From Paludibacter sp. (lineage in GTDB: Bacteria; Bacteroidota; Bacteroidia; Bacteroidales; Paludibacteraceae): a stretch of DNA of 64,000 bases. Of this stretch, positions 1-8,835 are shown piece after piece (position 1 is the first letter of the stretch; each line of letters opens with the position of its first letter). A program made the translations under genes and the position numbers. Where the stretch lies: NCBI GenBank assembly GCA_019163375.1, contig JAFLKK010000003.1:1-64000 (forward strand), read 5' to 3'. The notes beneath the pieces were generated by a model. The model ran no database searches, was not told the DNA's origin, and was given only the letters and a program-made list of their open reading frames with translations.

Positions 1-1303
1 TTTTAAACCCTCTATTTTCTCCTTGTTTTAGTTTTGGGTTAATCCCTAAATCTTTTTGAAACTCCTGATATTTCTTTTTGAACCATTCTGCAACTTCTAA
101 GTTATCGACAAACAATCGAAGTCGACTTGGTTCAGCATTGTCTTTTTCTATTTTTGCGATAGAGTGATTAGTTTCAAATTCACGATGGTGTTCTGTCGAA
201 AAGAGTTTTCCTTTAAAACCGACAGGGTTCATTGTAAGTATCTTTTGAGTTAGTTCATCCGAAAAACCTACAGTCTTGCAAAGTTTCTCGATGTTGAATA
301 AATCTCGAATGCCGGGAAACAAGTTGTATATCTTTCTAAGTTCTTCACGGAGTTTATCTGTCGTCTTTTCGTATTCATTTTTTAGATGACCGATACGCTC
401 ATTTAATTGCTTATTTTCTGCTCTTAGAGTTGTGTTCTCTGCTTTGAGTTTCTCAATTTCCTTCTCTTGTTTTTTCAATTTCGAACTATCGAAGACAGAG
501 CCAATACCCTCAATAGCGGATGTAGCAACATTTACCGCTGTACTCTTTAATTTCTCAGTTTTAATCTCCCTTTTGATCTTTGAAAGCTCTTCTGATACTT
601 GCTCCTGTTGATGCAATAGGCTCCCGATATTCTCCTGCACTCTTTCTGTTTGTGAAAGTAGTTCACGATAATATTGTGAGGTAGATATATGCTTGGCTTC
701 AGAACCATCAATACCACGTTGTAAACCATATTTTGTCATTGTCTGGGAATAACTATTCTGATATTCTTTGAGCTTGTCACGGGACATTATATCATCAGCA
801 CAGAGGCGAACAGCATCACTGTTTTTCTTCTTGTATTTCTTCTTTGTACCTAATAGTTCTTGCTTGGCTTTTCTTCGCTCCCCGGTAGTGATGGGCACTA
901 CAGTCGCATGGATATGTGGAGTTGTTTCATCCAGGTGCAAAACAGCAGAAACGATATTATCGTTTCCGTATGTTTTCTTTAGCCAGTCCAGATTATCTTT
1001 ACACCAGCCATCGAGTTGCCGAGTGGACTCTATTCTTTTCATATCCTCCGGACTTCCGGTAAGTAGAATTCGAATTGCCCTCACCTGATTCTTTCCTATT
1101 TTCCGGGTGATGCCTGCATTCTCTAGCCGGTGTTGGATAGCATGTGTCCGATTGCTGACGCCTTCGGGAAACAGAACAAGTTCTTTGTTCAAGTGAGTTC
1201 TCGAAGGGTCTGCATTTTTGGGGGAGATGGTGCGTTCTATGTGCGCTGACATTCCCGTGTCAGTGCCTGAGGTTTTTTCTAAATGGAGAACGGCGTAACC
1301 CAT
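1..1303 (-). CDS. mob: MobV-family relaxase (Pre/Mob), C-terminus cut by window edge
   Basis: The frame opens with ATG at 1303 and stays open to base 1, giving about 434 codons, close to the usual length of Bacteroides MobV relaxases, so only a short tail is missing. Residues 123-132 read HLDETTPHIH, the HxDExxPHxH metal-binding motif of MobV/Pre relaxases, which nick oriT and pilot single-stranded DNA during mobilization. A lysine-rich segment follows (about 145-160), then a long Glu/Lys coiled coil (about 225-335) typical of the family's C-terminal half. It follows the primase gene on the same strand with a likely oriT between them. It has no transfer apparatus here and would need a helper conjugative element. 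The family is certain; the exact end is not visible. Confidence 0.92.
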   Translation of the reverse strand, partial: MGYAVLHLEKTSGTDTGMSAHIERTISPKNADPSRTHLNKELVLFPEGVSNRTHAIQHRLENAGITRKIGKNQVRAIRILLTGSPEDMKRIESTRQLDGWCKDNLDWLKKTYGNDNIVSAVLHLDETTPHIHATVVPITTGERRKAKQELLGTKKKYKKKNSDAVRLCADDIMSRDKLKEYQNSYSQTMTKYGLQRGIDGSEAKHISTSQYYRELLSQTERVQENIGSLLHQQEQVSEELSKIKREIKTEKLKSTAVNVATSAIEGIGSVFDSSKLKKQEKEIEKLKAENTTLRAENKQLNERIGHLKNEYEKTTDKLREELRKIYNLFPGIRDLFNIEKLCKTVGFSDELTQKILTMNPVGFKGKLFSTEHHREFETNHSIAKIEKDNAEPSRLRLFVDNLEVAEWFKKKYQEFQKDLGINPKLKQGENRGFK

Positions 1304-1441
1304 GTTCGTAATCTTATTGGTTTGCGTTTGTTGTTTGCGTTTCAAAAATCGAAGATTTTTTCTTGGGGTGTCCAGAGGGGTTTATCCCTTGGCTTAGTGG
1401 GCTTTTTTAGTGTAGTGCAACGAAGCGTAAAGAAAAAGCCC
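1304..1441 (-). other. Candidate oriT region upstream of mob
   Basis: MobV relaxases usually act on a nick site just 5' of their own gene. This non-coding stretch holds a 7-bp hairpin AAAAATC-GAA-GATTTTT (1344-1360), a doubled TTTGCGTTTG-like motif (1321-1342) and an outer inverted repeat GGGCTTTTT/AAAAAGCCC (1399-1407/1433-1441). The nick site itself cannot be identified by eye. Confidence 0.4.
1399..1441 (-). terminator. Inverted repeat after the primase gene, possible terminator
   Basis: Nine-base arms GGGCTTTTT (1399-1407) and AAAAAGCCC (1433-1441) are separated by 25 bases, about 30 bp past the primase stop. It could instead be part of oriT. The loop is long for a simple terminator. Confidence 0.35.
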
Positions 1442-1472
1442 TAATAAGCTATGGCATTATTTATAATGTCCG

Positions 1473-2387
1473 TTACCTAGCTGGATGATTAAGCTTTTTT
1501 GGATTACTTAGAGATTTTTCCTTTTTGATTTTTTTTCCACATAGAAAGTCATTCAAGTCGTTATATTCTCGATAATGTATTGATTGATCTGATAGATGAT
1601 GGCCATATTCTTTTTGCAGATTACACAAAGCTTCCTGTCCCGCAGTGTCGTTGTCTAGAAAGCAGAAAATCTTATCGTATACAATATGCTTATTTATCAT
1701 CTGTTTCACTAAAGAGGTTGAGTTAAGAACAATAATATCACTTTCAATCGGCTCCTTTTGTTCTTTTAATGTTAGGTAGGATAAGTAATTCATAAACCCT
1801 TCAAAGACTAAGCAAGTATTGCTCGTAACATTTGGATTTCGAATGGTGGTCATTGTTTTTTGTCCGATGCAACCTTTAAAATAAGCGTTGCGAAGTTCAT
1901 AACCTTTTCCATCGTTTTGAAAAGCAATGGAAAAATAAGATTTATTTTTGACTGAATAGTAAATTTCTAGCAAGTGCAGTTTGGCAATATCACTGTTTAT
2001 TTTTCTTTCTTCGCATACATAATCTAATAAAGCTTTGTTTTGAAGTGACTGAATTTTATTGATAATAAATCCGGTTGAAGGGATTAATGTATTCCCATGA
2101 AAAGAAAAAGAATCATATTTATATTCCTCTTTCTCTAGTGTTGTTATAGCATCGTGCTCTGAACATTGTTTAATCTTCATTATAAGATCAATCAGTGTAC
2201 CACCACACGCTGTACTACCAAAATCAAACCAGAGGTTCTTGTTGTAATCAACTTTCATACTTGGATCATTGTCGTTTCTGAACGGACAATGGTACATTCC
2301 ATAATAACCCATTTCTTTAGTAGGGAATATTTCAAGTTTTGCTAAATAGTCTTTAATGCTGATTTTATTTGCGTCTTTAAAAGTCAT
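1473..2387 (-). CDS. CHC2/Toprim DNA primase of a mobilizable element
   Basis: This 304-residue protein begins with a degenerate CHC2-type zinc-finger region (residues 33-65, with C34 and C61 visible and the NLWFDFGS signature usual in Bacteroides mobilization primases). A Toprim core follows: LVFEGFMNYLSYL carries the catalytic Glu, and IFCFLDNDTAGQ carries the DxD-type metal site. It probably primes the complementary strand after transfer or during excised-circle replication, like PrmN1 of NBU1. It lies between the relaxase (downstream) and the VirE-type ATPase (upstream), which is the NBU/Tn4555 order. Two of the usual zinc ligands are not obvious, which is common in this subgroup. Confidence 0.88.
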   Translation of the reverse strand: MTFKDANKISIKDYLAKLEIFPTKEMGYYGMYHCPFRNDNDPSMKVDYNKNLWFDFGSTACGGTLIDLIMKIKQCSEHDAITTLEKEEYKYDSFSFHGNTLIPSTGFIINKIQSLQNKALLDYVCEERKINSDIAKLHLLEIYYSVKNKSYFSIAFQNDGKGYELRNAYFKGCIGQKTMTTIRNPNVTSNTCLVFEGFMNYLSYLTLKEQKEPIESDIIVLNSTSLVKQMINKHIVYDKIFCFLDNDTAGQEALCNLQKEYGHHLSDQSIHYREYNDLNDFLCGKKIKKEKSLSNPKKLNHPAR

Positions 2388-2632
2388 ATATCTAATTTTA
2401 TTTTGTTTATGAGTGATTTTCTTACTACATAACTACGGTTGTGTATAATGATGAATATCAGCTATGTATGTAGTGGTAGAATTGTTAGTGTAGTAGCTAC
2501 TACATAACAATTAGTAGTAGTGTAGTAAGTGGGTAGTCAGATATAATTCTGATTACCTACTACGCCTATTCTTTTTTATTTCAGGGGAGTGGTTTACTTT
2601 GTAGTAATGTAGTAATGCAAATGAATCAAATC
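2388..2632. repeat. Iteron-like TACTACA repeats, candidate origin region
   Basis: This 245-bp gap has no gene. It is packed with TACTACA/TGTAGTA words in both orientations. TACTACATAAC occurs at 2423-2433 and again at 2498-2508, with variants near 2465-2475, 2512-2528 and 2600-2614. It lies between the primase and VirE-type ATPase genes, where a replication origin for the excised circle would be expected. The origin role is inferred. Confidence 0.5.
2481..2511. repeat. Near-perfect inverted repeat in the putative origin
   Basis: A 16-bp perfect palindrome TGTAGTAGCTACTACA (2489-2504) is extended on both sides by ATTGTTA (2481-2487) and TAACAAT (2505-2511). The only interruption is one extra G at 2488. 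The arms are therefore 15 bp each with a single bulged base. It may be a protein binding site or a cruciform at the origin. Confidence 0.75.
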
Positions 2633-3826
2633 TTATTGTATGAATGGATTTGGGATTATTTTTGTTACTTCATAACAATGAACCGGATTTCCATTTAATC
2701 TTTTAGAAACATTCTTGAAATTTGCAAGTTTAAGAGCTGCACCCAATGTCTTTCCGTTAAGCTTAAAGTCTGTATAGGCACTTAGGTAATTTAGGATATC
2801 GGAGTTAGTTAGATATTCAATATTACTGTCTGTCTCTTTAGGGACAATAAAAGCTTTAACTAGCATTTCGTACTCTAAAGTATGAGCTAAATAGCGACTG
2901 TTATTTTTGTTGAGCTCTTGAATATCAATGTCATTAAACCAATATCTGAAGCCGGAATGATATAAAAACATAACTTCAGCAAATACCCCATCCATATTGA
3001 TTTTCTTACTAGCCTCAATATCTATTTCAATAGCTTCAAAAGGTAAGAATCTTCTAGAGCCTGTTGGATCAGTCAGGAAATCAAAACCATTGACAGAAGC
3101 CATAAAACTAGCAGTGTGTGGATACTCCTCTATGTAAATGTCATATGGCCTGCGGTATTTGACAGCCGGCATTGTAATTAGGTTCTTCAGGGCATTCTCA
3201 TCTTTTCTGTTGAGCTCCTTTAATTGATCATCGATGTTAATAAATAGATACTCGGCAATCAATGTTTGAATGTCTTTGCTTTGAGGATCTATTTTTCCGG
3301 TAAAAAGATAACTTTTAAGACTTTGAGGACATAGATGATCAAGGAAAGTCGTTTTAAACTTGCCTTGCTCACCAGTCAAGACCAAACAAACGTGATTACA
3401 ACACTGGCTATCATCTATCACATTTGCAGCTACACCTACTAGCCACTTGGTAAGATATGTTATCCATATTTTTGAGTTTGCTACGGTTACAGTGTTAGCT
3501 AAAGCTTGTATCTCTCCGCTTTGTCTGGGCTGTAAACCATTAAAGTATTCTTTCAGTGGATCAATTCTTGGTGTGAAATCGCTTTCAAGAATTGCACGCA
3601 GATTATCAGTTGTTGTTGCTATGCCAGCTTTTTTATCCAGTTCGCGTCTAAACGAATTGAATACATATTTTGATACAGGAATAAAGGGCTCATTCCTACC
3701 TCTATTGCGAAACTCTGGTTTGCACTTAATTGTATTAAATCTGAATTCGTAGCATTTGAATAGATAATTTTCAATGCTTTCGTTTTTGGAACATTTAGGG
3801 GTTGTTGCTTCTTCCTGATTTTCCAT
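2633..3826 (-). CDS. VirE/VapE-type P-loop ATPase, replication-associated
   Basis: I start at ATG 3826 because the longer frame begins with GTG overlapping the previous stop. The roughly 397-residue protein has a Walker A motif GEQGKFKT (residues 152-159) and a Walker B-like region YLFINIDDQLKEL. It also has the family signature LTDPTGSRRFLPFE, where the arginines resemble the arginine finger of VirE/D5-like superfamily 3 helicases. Such proteins sit beside primases in Bacteroides mobilizable elements and probably unwind the element's origin. It is four bases from the HTH gene upstream and is followed by the iteron region. The family is clear; the biochemical role is inferred. Confidence 0.85.
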   Translation of the reverse strand: MENQEEATTPKCSKNESIENYLFKCYEFRFNTIKCKPEFRNRGRNEPFIPVSKYVFNSFRRELDKKAGIATTTDNLRAILESDFTPRIDPLKEYFNGLQPRQSGEIQALANTVTVANSKIWITYLTKWLVGVAANVIDDSQCCNHVCLVLTGEQGKFKTTFLDHLCPQSLKSYLFTGKIDPQSKDIQTLIAEYLFINIDDQLKELNRKDENALKNLITMPAVKYRRPYDIYIEEYPHTASFMASVNGFDFLTDPTGSRRFLPFEAIEIDIEASKKINMDGVFAEVMFLYHSGFRYWFNDIDIQELNKNNSRYLAHTLEYEMLVKAFIVPKETDSNIEYLTNSDILNYLSAYTDFKLNGKTLGAALKLANFKNVSKRLNGNPVHCYEVTKIIPNPFIQ

Positions 3827-3831
3827 AACCA

Positions 3832-4113
3832 CTACTTTTTGTGGTTGTGGATATATAGCTGAGCTTCGTCTTCAACTTGCGCCTGTGTTCTAACCGGGTT
3901 TTGACGTAACCAATTTTCTAGCTGCTCTCTTTCAAAGTAAAGCATCTTTCCTTGTGGTTTATAATGAGGAATTAAGCCACCTGAGGTGAGTTTGTATAAG
4001 TAGCTTTTTGAAAGGTTTAAGAATATACTAGCTTCCTCGAAGCTAAGTATATTCTTGTTCATAAACATTTGCTGTTCAATTGCAGTAAGTCTTTTTTCTA
4101 AAATAGAATCCAT
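3832..4113 (-). CDS. Excisionase-type helix-turn-helix protein
   Basis: The frame could run up to TTG 4239, but ATG 4113 is preferred because a perfect palindromic operator lies just upstream and the preceding residues are not conserved-looking. That gives about 93 residues. Residues 20-70 (ILSFEEASIFLNLSKSYLYK to the region ending YFEREQLENWL) form the winged HTH_17/MerR-like fold of Xis and regulatory proteins in Bacteroides mobile elements. It could act as excisionase or recombination directionality factor for the integrase, or as a regulator of the VirE-primase genes that follow with almost no gap. Confidence 0.8.
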   Translation of the reverse strand: MDSILEKRLTAIEQQMFMNKNILSFEEASIFLNLSKSYLYKLTSGGLIPHYKPQGKMLYFEREQLENWLRQNPVRTQAQVEDEAQLYIHNHKK

Positions 4114-4140
4114 TTGAGTAATAGTTTGAATTATACAAAT

Positions 4141-4156
4141 GGGAATGCGCATTCCC
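4141..4156. promoter_or_regulatory. Perfect 16-bp palindrome, likely operator
   Basis: GGGAATGCGCATTCCC is a perfect palindrome lying 28-43 bp upstream of the chosen HTH start at 4113. It is GC-rich in an AT-rich region and has the size of a dimeric repressor site. It overlaps the extended alternative reading frame, so it also argues for the shorter HTH protein. Confidence 0.6.
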
Positions 4157-4235
4157 GTTGTTTTGTTAACGGTGGCAAAATTATAATAAGTAAATGGACT
4201 GGAGGGTTGAGGATGATTGAGGTCACAATCTTTGC

Positions 4236-5138
4236 TCAATGTTTTTTCAGTTGTTCGATGTATTTGTCTATGATTGTTTTAAAAGATGAAGTCTTTTCAA
4301 GCACTTTACTTTTGGCTTCATATAAGTCTGAACTGTTTAGATACCCATCTTTTTTAGAGGCAAGGATTAGCTTGTTGTTATCGATAACAGCTGCCCATTC
4401 GTAAGTGATATACTTTCCCTCTAATCTAAAAAAAAGATAGGCTATACTTCTGTTGTTTCTTGATTTTAACGGAGTTTGCAATTTACAAGTAAATAACTTT
4501 ACCAATATATCTGTCGTTATAGTTGTTGCGAATAGGTGGGCTTCATTAATACATTCAGTCAAGATTTCAATTTGTTTGTCATCTAATTTCACCTCAAATG
4601 GATTTTCTACTTTATTCTTATTTTGAGTCTCACTAATTGTTTGATCTGAATAGCAAGTATTTCTAATTGCCAGTTTTGACTCTTCTTTTCTTTTGACATA
4701 AAGAAATTCTAAGTGATCTATGCTATATTTAAATTTAAGGAGGACCATTGCTTTGATAATGAAAGATAAGTAAGGCAGTTTCTTATCATAGATATCTGAT
4801 TGTTCTTTGTATTTTTCAAGAGAATAATCATTTGAAGGACAATTACGGTATTTCATTCTTTCATCAAAAGTGAGTACCTCAATAAGTGAACTTTCCCACA
4901 TGAAATCTTTATTGTTTTCCCATCTCACTATTGCATCATATATTTTATAGTGCTGTTTAACCATAGCACCCAACTCAAACGAAGTTTCAATTCTTATATT
5001 CTCTATCGCTTCAATTTTTTGCTTTTCATTCAGTACCTTTAGACCTTCTTCTAGAGCACGTGCTTTTACCTTGCATTCGTGTTGAATTATTTCATTCATT
5101 GTTTTCTGTATTTTATTACAGACTTCCTTAAGAGTCAT
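4236..5138 (-). CDS. Hypothetical mobilizable-element protein, about 300 aa
   Basis: I do not recognise a family. ATG 5138 (MTLKEVCNKI...) is favoured over the upstream start at 5192, which adds an unlikely Lys/Phe-rich leader. The N-terminal 60 residues look helical and charged. The middle contains a Lys/Asn-rich linker (about 165-185). The C-terminal third reads SIAYLFFRLEGKYITYEWAA..., followed by a helical tail. No membrane segment or signal peptide is visible. It sits between integrase and HTH genes, the position occupied in NBU-like elements by small accessory excision genes, so a role in excision or its control is possible. That is inference from position only. Confidence 0.7.
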   Translation of the reverse strand: MTLKEVCNKIQKTMNEIIQHECKVKARALEEGLKVLNEKQKIEAIENIRIETSFELGAMVKQHYKIYDAIVRWENNKDFMWESSLIEVLTFDERMKYRNCPSNDYSLEKYKEQSDIYDKKLPYLSFIIKAMVLLKFKYSIDHLEFLYVKRKEESKLAIRNTCYSDQTISETQNKNKVENPFEVKLDDKQIEILTECINEAHLFATTITTDILVKLFTCKLQTPLKSRNNRSIAYLFFRLEGKYITYEWAAVIDNNKLILASKKDGYLNSSDLYEAKSKVLEKTSSFKTIIDKYIEQLKKH

Positions 5139-5331
5139 TTTTTTTCTTTTAAATTGTTTAATGTGCAAATTTAGTAAAAAATGGTGAATCAAAAGAAAAG
5201 AAAGGAATTATGATATAATATGGATTAATTAAATAAAGAATGAGAATAAATTTTAGTGGATTTTTTTTGTTTACTTAAATATAAAAGTGTGAGTAGGTCG
5301 CCTATGTATTATCAATTCGGATTAAAAAAAA

Positions 5332-6561
5332 TTAGTCAAAAATACCATTTTGTAAATTCACAGCTTCGACTTTATTTTTATCTATAATCTTAGCATAGAT
5401 TTGTGTGGTACTAATTTTACTATGTCCAAGAAGCTTTGATACAGTTTCAATAGGTGTGCCTAAACTTAATTGTAATGTGGCAGCTGTATGACGGCTGACA
5501 TGAAAGGTTATCTTTTTATGGATCTCTGCAGCTTCTCCCCATTTCTCTAAAACTCCATTGACGGTTTCGTTTTTGGGTAGTTCAAATATTTTGTCTGTAC
5601 CATTTTGAGTAGCTCTAGTTGGTAAAAATTTTAGAGCTTCATTACTGATGTGCAAATTCTCAAAAGTATTCGTTTTGATTTGTTTGTAGCTAAGAACCGT
5701 TCCATTTTTATCGGTTACGATATCATTCCATACTATGTTTCTGACGTTTTCAAATCTTATACCTACTAGACAGCAAAATAAAAAAGCTTTTTTTATTTCG
5801 GGTCGTTTACAATCAGTTTCAATTAGTTTCTTTATTTCCTCTAAGGTTAAGTACTCTCTTTTACTTGGTTGAGTTTTGGGCTTAGATTTGTCATCAATGA
5901 ATAGCATTGGATTGATTGAAATAATCTCATTTTGCATTGCCTTCTTTAGAACCGTTGTAAACTTAGCAAATAACTTATGAGCAGTATTCTGAGATATTAT
6001 AGGTTGGTTTTCCTGCCCATCAAAGTTGCCGTTCTTTGCTGTTTTCAAGTATTCAATAAATCCATTTATATAATTCTTGTCAATGTCGTTTATATACAGA
6101 TTCTTGCCTTTGTATATTTTTAAATGATATGCGAGTGACTTGAAAGTGTAATATTCACTTCTTTTGTTTTTGGTATCCAGAAGTGCTTTTGCGCCAATTC
6201 CTTCAACATATTCTATTAGATTTACTTTTGTGATTTTTTTTGCAGGGAAGCCAATATTCTTTGTTTGTAAATCAACAAGCCTCATTGACTTAATTGTATT
6301 TGCAAGATTTAGAGTGTCTTTGTTTTTTGCTTTAGCAGTTGGGTTTGTTTCAGGAATTAAGTACATATTCAGAAATTCAAAACTTCTGATAGCCGAAGTT
6401 TTTGAAGTGCCATCTTTTAATGTTCCAGTAATTTTGTAGCCTTCATATTTTTCTAAAAAAATGCTTTGATTTCCATTCGCAAGTTTTTTGAATTTAATTT
6501 TGATCTGTTCTTTAGCTTTTGGTGTAGGTTTTGACTTACTAATACTCTTTTCATTTTTCAT
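5332..6561 (-). CDS. int: Tyrosine site-specific recombinase (integrase)
   Basis: This 409-residue protein has an N-terminal arm-binding region (about 20-75), a SAM-like core-binding domain (about 110-225) and a C-terminal catalytic domain. The catalytic set is visible: R269 in VGIRFENVRN, H354 and R357 in HVSRH, H380 in LLGHSKIS and the nucleophile Y389 in TTQIYAKI. It resembles the Bacteroidetes NBU/CTn-type integrases that integrate mobilizable elements. It is the outermost gene, transcribed inward, with chromosomal rny beyond it, so the attachment site should lie between 6562 and 6848. Confidence 0.93.
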   Translation of the reverse strand: MKNEKSISKSKPTPKAKEQIKIKFKKLANGNQSIFLEKYEGYKITGTLKDGTSKTSAIRSFEFLNMYLIPETNPTAKAKNKDTLNLANTIKSMRLVDLQTKNIGFPAKKITKVNLIEYVEGIGAKALLDTKNKRSEYYTFKSLAYHLKIYKGKNLYINDIDKNYINGFIEYLKTAKNGNFDGQENQPIISQNTAHKLFAKFTTVLKKAMQNEIISINPMLFIDDKSKPKTQPSKREYLTLEEIKKLIETDCKRPEIKKAFLFCCLVGIRFENVRNIVWNDIVTDKNGTVLSYKQIKTNTFENLHISNEALKFLPTRATQNGTDKIFELPKNETVNGVLEKWGEAAEIHKKITFHVSRHTAATLQLSLGTPIETVSKLLGHSKISTTQIYAKIIDKNKVEAVNLQNGIFD

Positions 6562-6613
6562 AAGGTACTAAAGTTTGAATAGTTTATATTGCAAAGATAA
6601 TTATTCTATTCGA

Positions 6614-6634
6614 GTAGTCAAACTGGTAGTCAAA
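6614..6634. repeat. Direct repeat GTAGTCAAA upstream of int, possible arm sites
   Basis: GTAGTCAAA occurs at 6614-6622 and 6626-6634, a 12-bp period, 50-75 bp upstream of the integrase start. Short direct repeats here are typical of integrase arm-type sites, though two copies can arise by chance. They may mark the att region of the element's right end. Confidence 0.35.
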
Positions 6635-6645
6635 TAATGATAAAA

Positions 6646-6690
6646 AAAAGGATAACCAAAAGCAAATATAATGCTTTTGGTTATCCTTTT
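6646..6690. terminator. Strong bidirectional hairpin terminator
   Basis: Arms AAAAGGATAACCAAAAGCA (6646-6664) and its perfect complement (6672-6690) are 19 bp long with a 7-base AATATAA loop. T-runs follow on both strands. It lies between the rny end and the integrase start and would separate chromosome from element transcription. Confidence 0.85.
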
Positions 6691-6848
6691 TGTGTTTAAA
6701 TGTCTGTTATATAGGTTGTTTTAGTCTCTCTTTATTTCTTATGTTTTCCTTTGATTTCTATGTAGTACGTCAAAACCAAACAGCCCCATTTTTATAGTTG
6801 ATAATTGACAGTTGATAATTGAAATAACGATCAACTGCCTCTTATCAA

Positions 6849-8369
6849 TTATTTTGCATAGCTTACCGCTCTCGTCTCTCTGATAACGGTAATTTTTACC
6901 TGACCCGGATAGGTCATTTCATCTTGTATCTTTTTGGCAATATCAAACGACAATAACTCTGTTTCTTTGTCGTCGATCTTGTCCGCTCCAACGATAACGC
7001 GCAATTCGCGTCCAGCCTGAATAGCGTATGTTTTCAATACGCCGGGATAAGATAACGCCAGAGCCTCCAAATCGTTCAACCTTTTAATATAAGCTTCTAC
7101 AATTTCGCGACGTGCACCTGGGCGCGCTCCCGAAATAGCATCACATACCTGAACGATAGGTGCAATAAGTGTTTCCATTTCTACTTCGTCGTGGTGAGCA
7201 CCTATGGCGTTACAAATATCCGGTTTCTCTTTGTACTTCTCTGCAAGACGCATGCCAAGAATTGCGTGTGGCAATTCCGGTTCATCGTCTGCCACTTTGC
7301 CTATATCATGAAGCAATCCTGCACGTTTAGCCTTCTTAGGATTCAATCCCAGCTCTGCTGCCATAGTGGCACAAAGGTTAGCTGTTTCGCGTGAGTGTTG
7401 CAATAAGTTTTGTCCGTATGACGAGCGGTATTTCATTTTACCCACCAAACGAATCAATTCGGGGTGTAATCCGTGAATTCCAAGGTCGATGGTGGTACGT
7501 TTACCTATTTCTACTATTTCTTCTTCCACTTGTTTGCGAACTTTAGTTACCACCTCTTCAATACGGGCAGGGTGAATACGTCCGTCGGTAACCAATTGGT
7601 GAAGTGATAGGCGTGCTATTTCGCGACGAACAGGGTCAAATGCTGAAAGAACAATTGCTTCGGGGGTATCATCAACAATGATTTCAACACCTGTAGCTGC
7701 TTCCAGTGCGCGGATATTACGTCCTTCTCGACCAATGATGCGTCCTTTTATTTCGTCCGACTCAATGTGGAAAACGGTTACTGAGTTTTCAATAGCTGTT
7801 TCAGTTGCAATACGTTGAATGCTTTGAACAACGATTTTCTTAGCTTCTTTATTGGCTGTCATTTTGGCCTCTTCCATGATGTCGTTGATGTATGACATGG
7901 CTTCGGTTTTGGCTTCCTCTTTTAATGCTTCTACCAATCGTTCTTTAGCTTGATCAGCAGAAAGACCCGAAATAGTTTCGAGTTGGATCTGAGCTTGATG
8001 GCTCAAGTGCTCCAATTCTTTTTTCTTTATTTCAAGACTACTTTCTTTGTGTTCAAGTTGTTCTCTTTGTGCTTCTACTTCGTTTACTTTGCGTTGTACA
8101 TCCCCTTGCTTTTGGTTCAGTTGCATTTCTTTTTGTTGAAGTCTGATCTCTACGGCCTGAATTTTTGCGTTACGTTCCTGAACTTGTTGTTCGTGTTCCG
8201 CTTTTAGTCCGATAAACTTTTCTTTTACTTCTATAAGCTTGTTTTTCTTAAGCAATTCGGCTTCCGCTTCTGCTTCCTGAACAGCTCTTTTGTTGACAAA
8301 GCGAAGGACGACAAATGCTCCTCCGGCTCCTACAACTAAGGCAATCAGTCCGATTATTATGGTTTCCAT
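6849..8369 (-). CDS. rny: Ribonuclease Y
   Basis: The 506-residue protein has the full RNase Y layout: an N-terminal membrane anchor (residues 2-25), a long Glu/Lys/Gln coiled coil (about 30-190), a KH domain with [15 protein letters not shown] (about 208-222) and an HD domain with the HD pair in LLHDIGK and the HH of GAHHDE. It is a membrane-attached endoribonuclease starting mRNA decay. It lies downstream of the zapA pair. A weak hairpin (6807-6816/6830-6839) follows the stop, and the strong terminator lies at 6646-6690. Length and motifs are ordinary, and the mobile element has not disrupted it. Confidence 0.97.
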   Translation of the reverse strand: METIIIGLIALVVGAGGAFVVLRFVNKRAVQEAEAEAELLKKNKLIEVKEKFIGLKAEHEQQVQERNAKIQAVEIRLQQKEMQLNQKQGDVQRKVNEVEAQREQLEHKESSLEIKKKELEHLSHQAQIQLETISGLSADQAKERLVEALKEEAKTEAMSYINDIMEEAKMTANKEAKKIVVQSIQRIATETAIENSVTVFHIESDEIKGRIIGREGRNIRALEAATGVEIIVDDTPEAIVLSAFDPVRREIARLSLHQLVTDGRIHPARIEEVVTKVRKQVEEEIVEIGKRTTIDLGIHGLHPELIRLVGKMKYRSSYGQNLLQHSRETANLCATMAAELGLNPKKAKRAGLLHDIGKVADDEPELPHAILGMRLAEKYKEKPDICNAIGAHHDEVEMETLIAPIVQVCDAISGARPGARREIVEAYIKRLNDLEALALSYPGVLKTYAIQAGRELRVIVGADKIDDKETELLSFDIAKKIQDEMTYPGQVKITVIRETRAVSYAK

Positions 8370-8536
8370 GTTGTGAATTTAAGTATGTAATTAATAATTG
8401 TGTAATCTTTTATTTTAGTGTTGATGCATAAAAAACGCATCGCATCGAAAAGGACAATTGTTCCACTCTAAAATGGACTGATTTGTACTAAACAACGTAA
8501 TGCGGAAATAATGTAAAAAAAACGATGTGTTTGATA
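8370..8536. other. Intergenic gap rny-zapA, 167 bp
   Basis: I looked for a 6S RNA because ssrS lies beside zapA in many bacteria. The gap is shorter than the usual 180-200-nt molecule and I see no long imperfect stem. Nothing else is evident beyond AT-rich sequence. Confidence 0.5.
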
Positions 8537-8830
8537 CTATTCTTTGGTTAGTAAAGCTTTTAATTCATCGTCCAAAGATTGTATTTTTTCGGCTAACGGT
8601 ACTGTATCCTCTTTCAATTCCTGTTTTGACACTATGACAGCAATTTGAAATGCCACCATAATAAGGATTTCTTCAGAAGGTCGTTGGTTATAAAGTTTCT
8701 GGTATTTTTCCAGATAGTTCACTACCATTTTTTCGGCTTTCCGATACAACTCCTCGTCTTTACGAGCAATACTTAGTGGCATTCTAAAGCCACCAATTTG
8801 TACATTTATTGTAAAATTATCGTCTCTCAT
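8537..8830 (-). CDS. zapA: Cell division protein ZapA
   Basis: The 97-residue protein has the ZapA pattern: a short beta-rich N-terminus (FTINVQIGGFRMPLSI), then helices with the DEELYRKAEKMVVNYLEKY segment, then a C-terminal coiled coil (about 50-95). ZapA bundles FtsZ protofilaments at the Z-ring. It starts 5 bp after the coiled-coil gene upstream, forming a two-gene unit that precedes rny, an arrangement common in Bacteroidales. Family assignment is by pattern only but fits size and context. Confidence 0.88.
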   Translation of the reverse strand: MRDDNFTINVQIGGFRMPLSIARKDEELYRKAEKMVVNYLEKYQKLYNQRPSEEILIMVAFQIAVIVSKQELKEDTVPLAEKIQSLDDELKALLTKE

Positions 8831-8835
8831 ACGCT

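Noticed and set aside
6562-6848. tRNA gene as the integration site
   Set aside because: No cloverleaf is visible near the integrase; NBU-type elements often use tRNA genes but this one appears not to.
8370-8536. 6S RNA between zapA and rny
   Set aside because: The gap is shorter than a 6S RNA and no long imperfect stem is seen.
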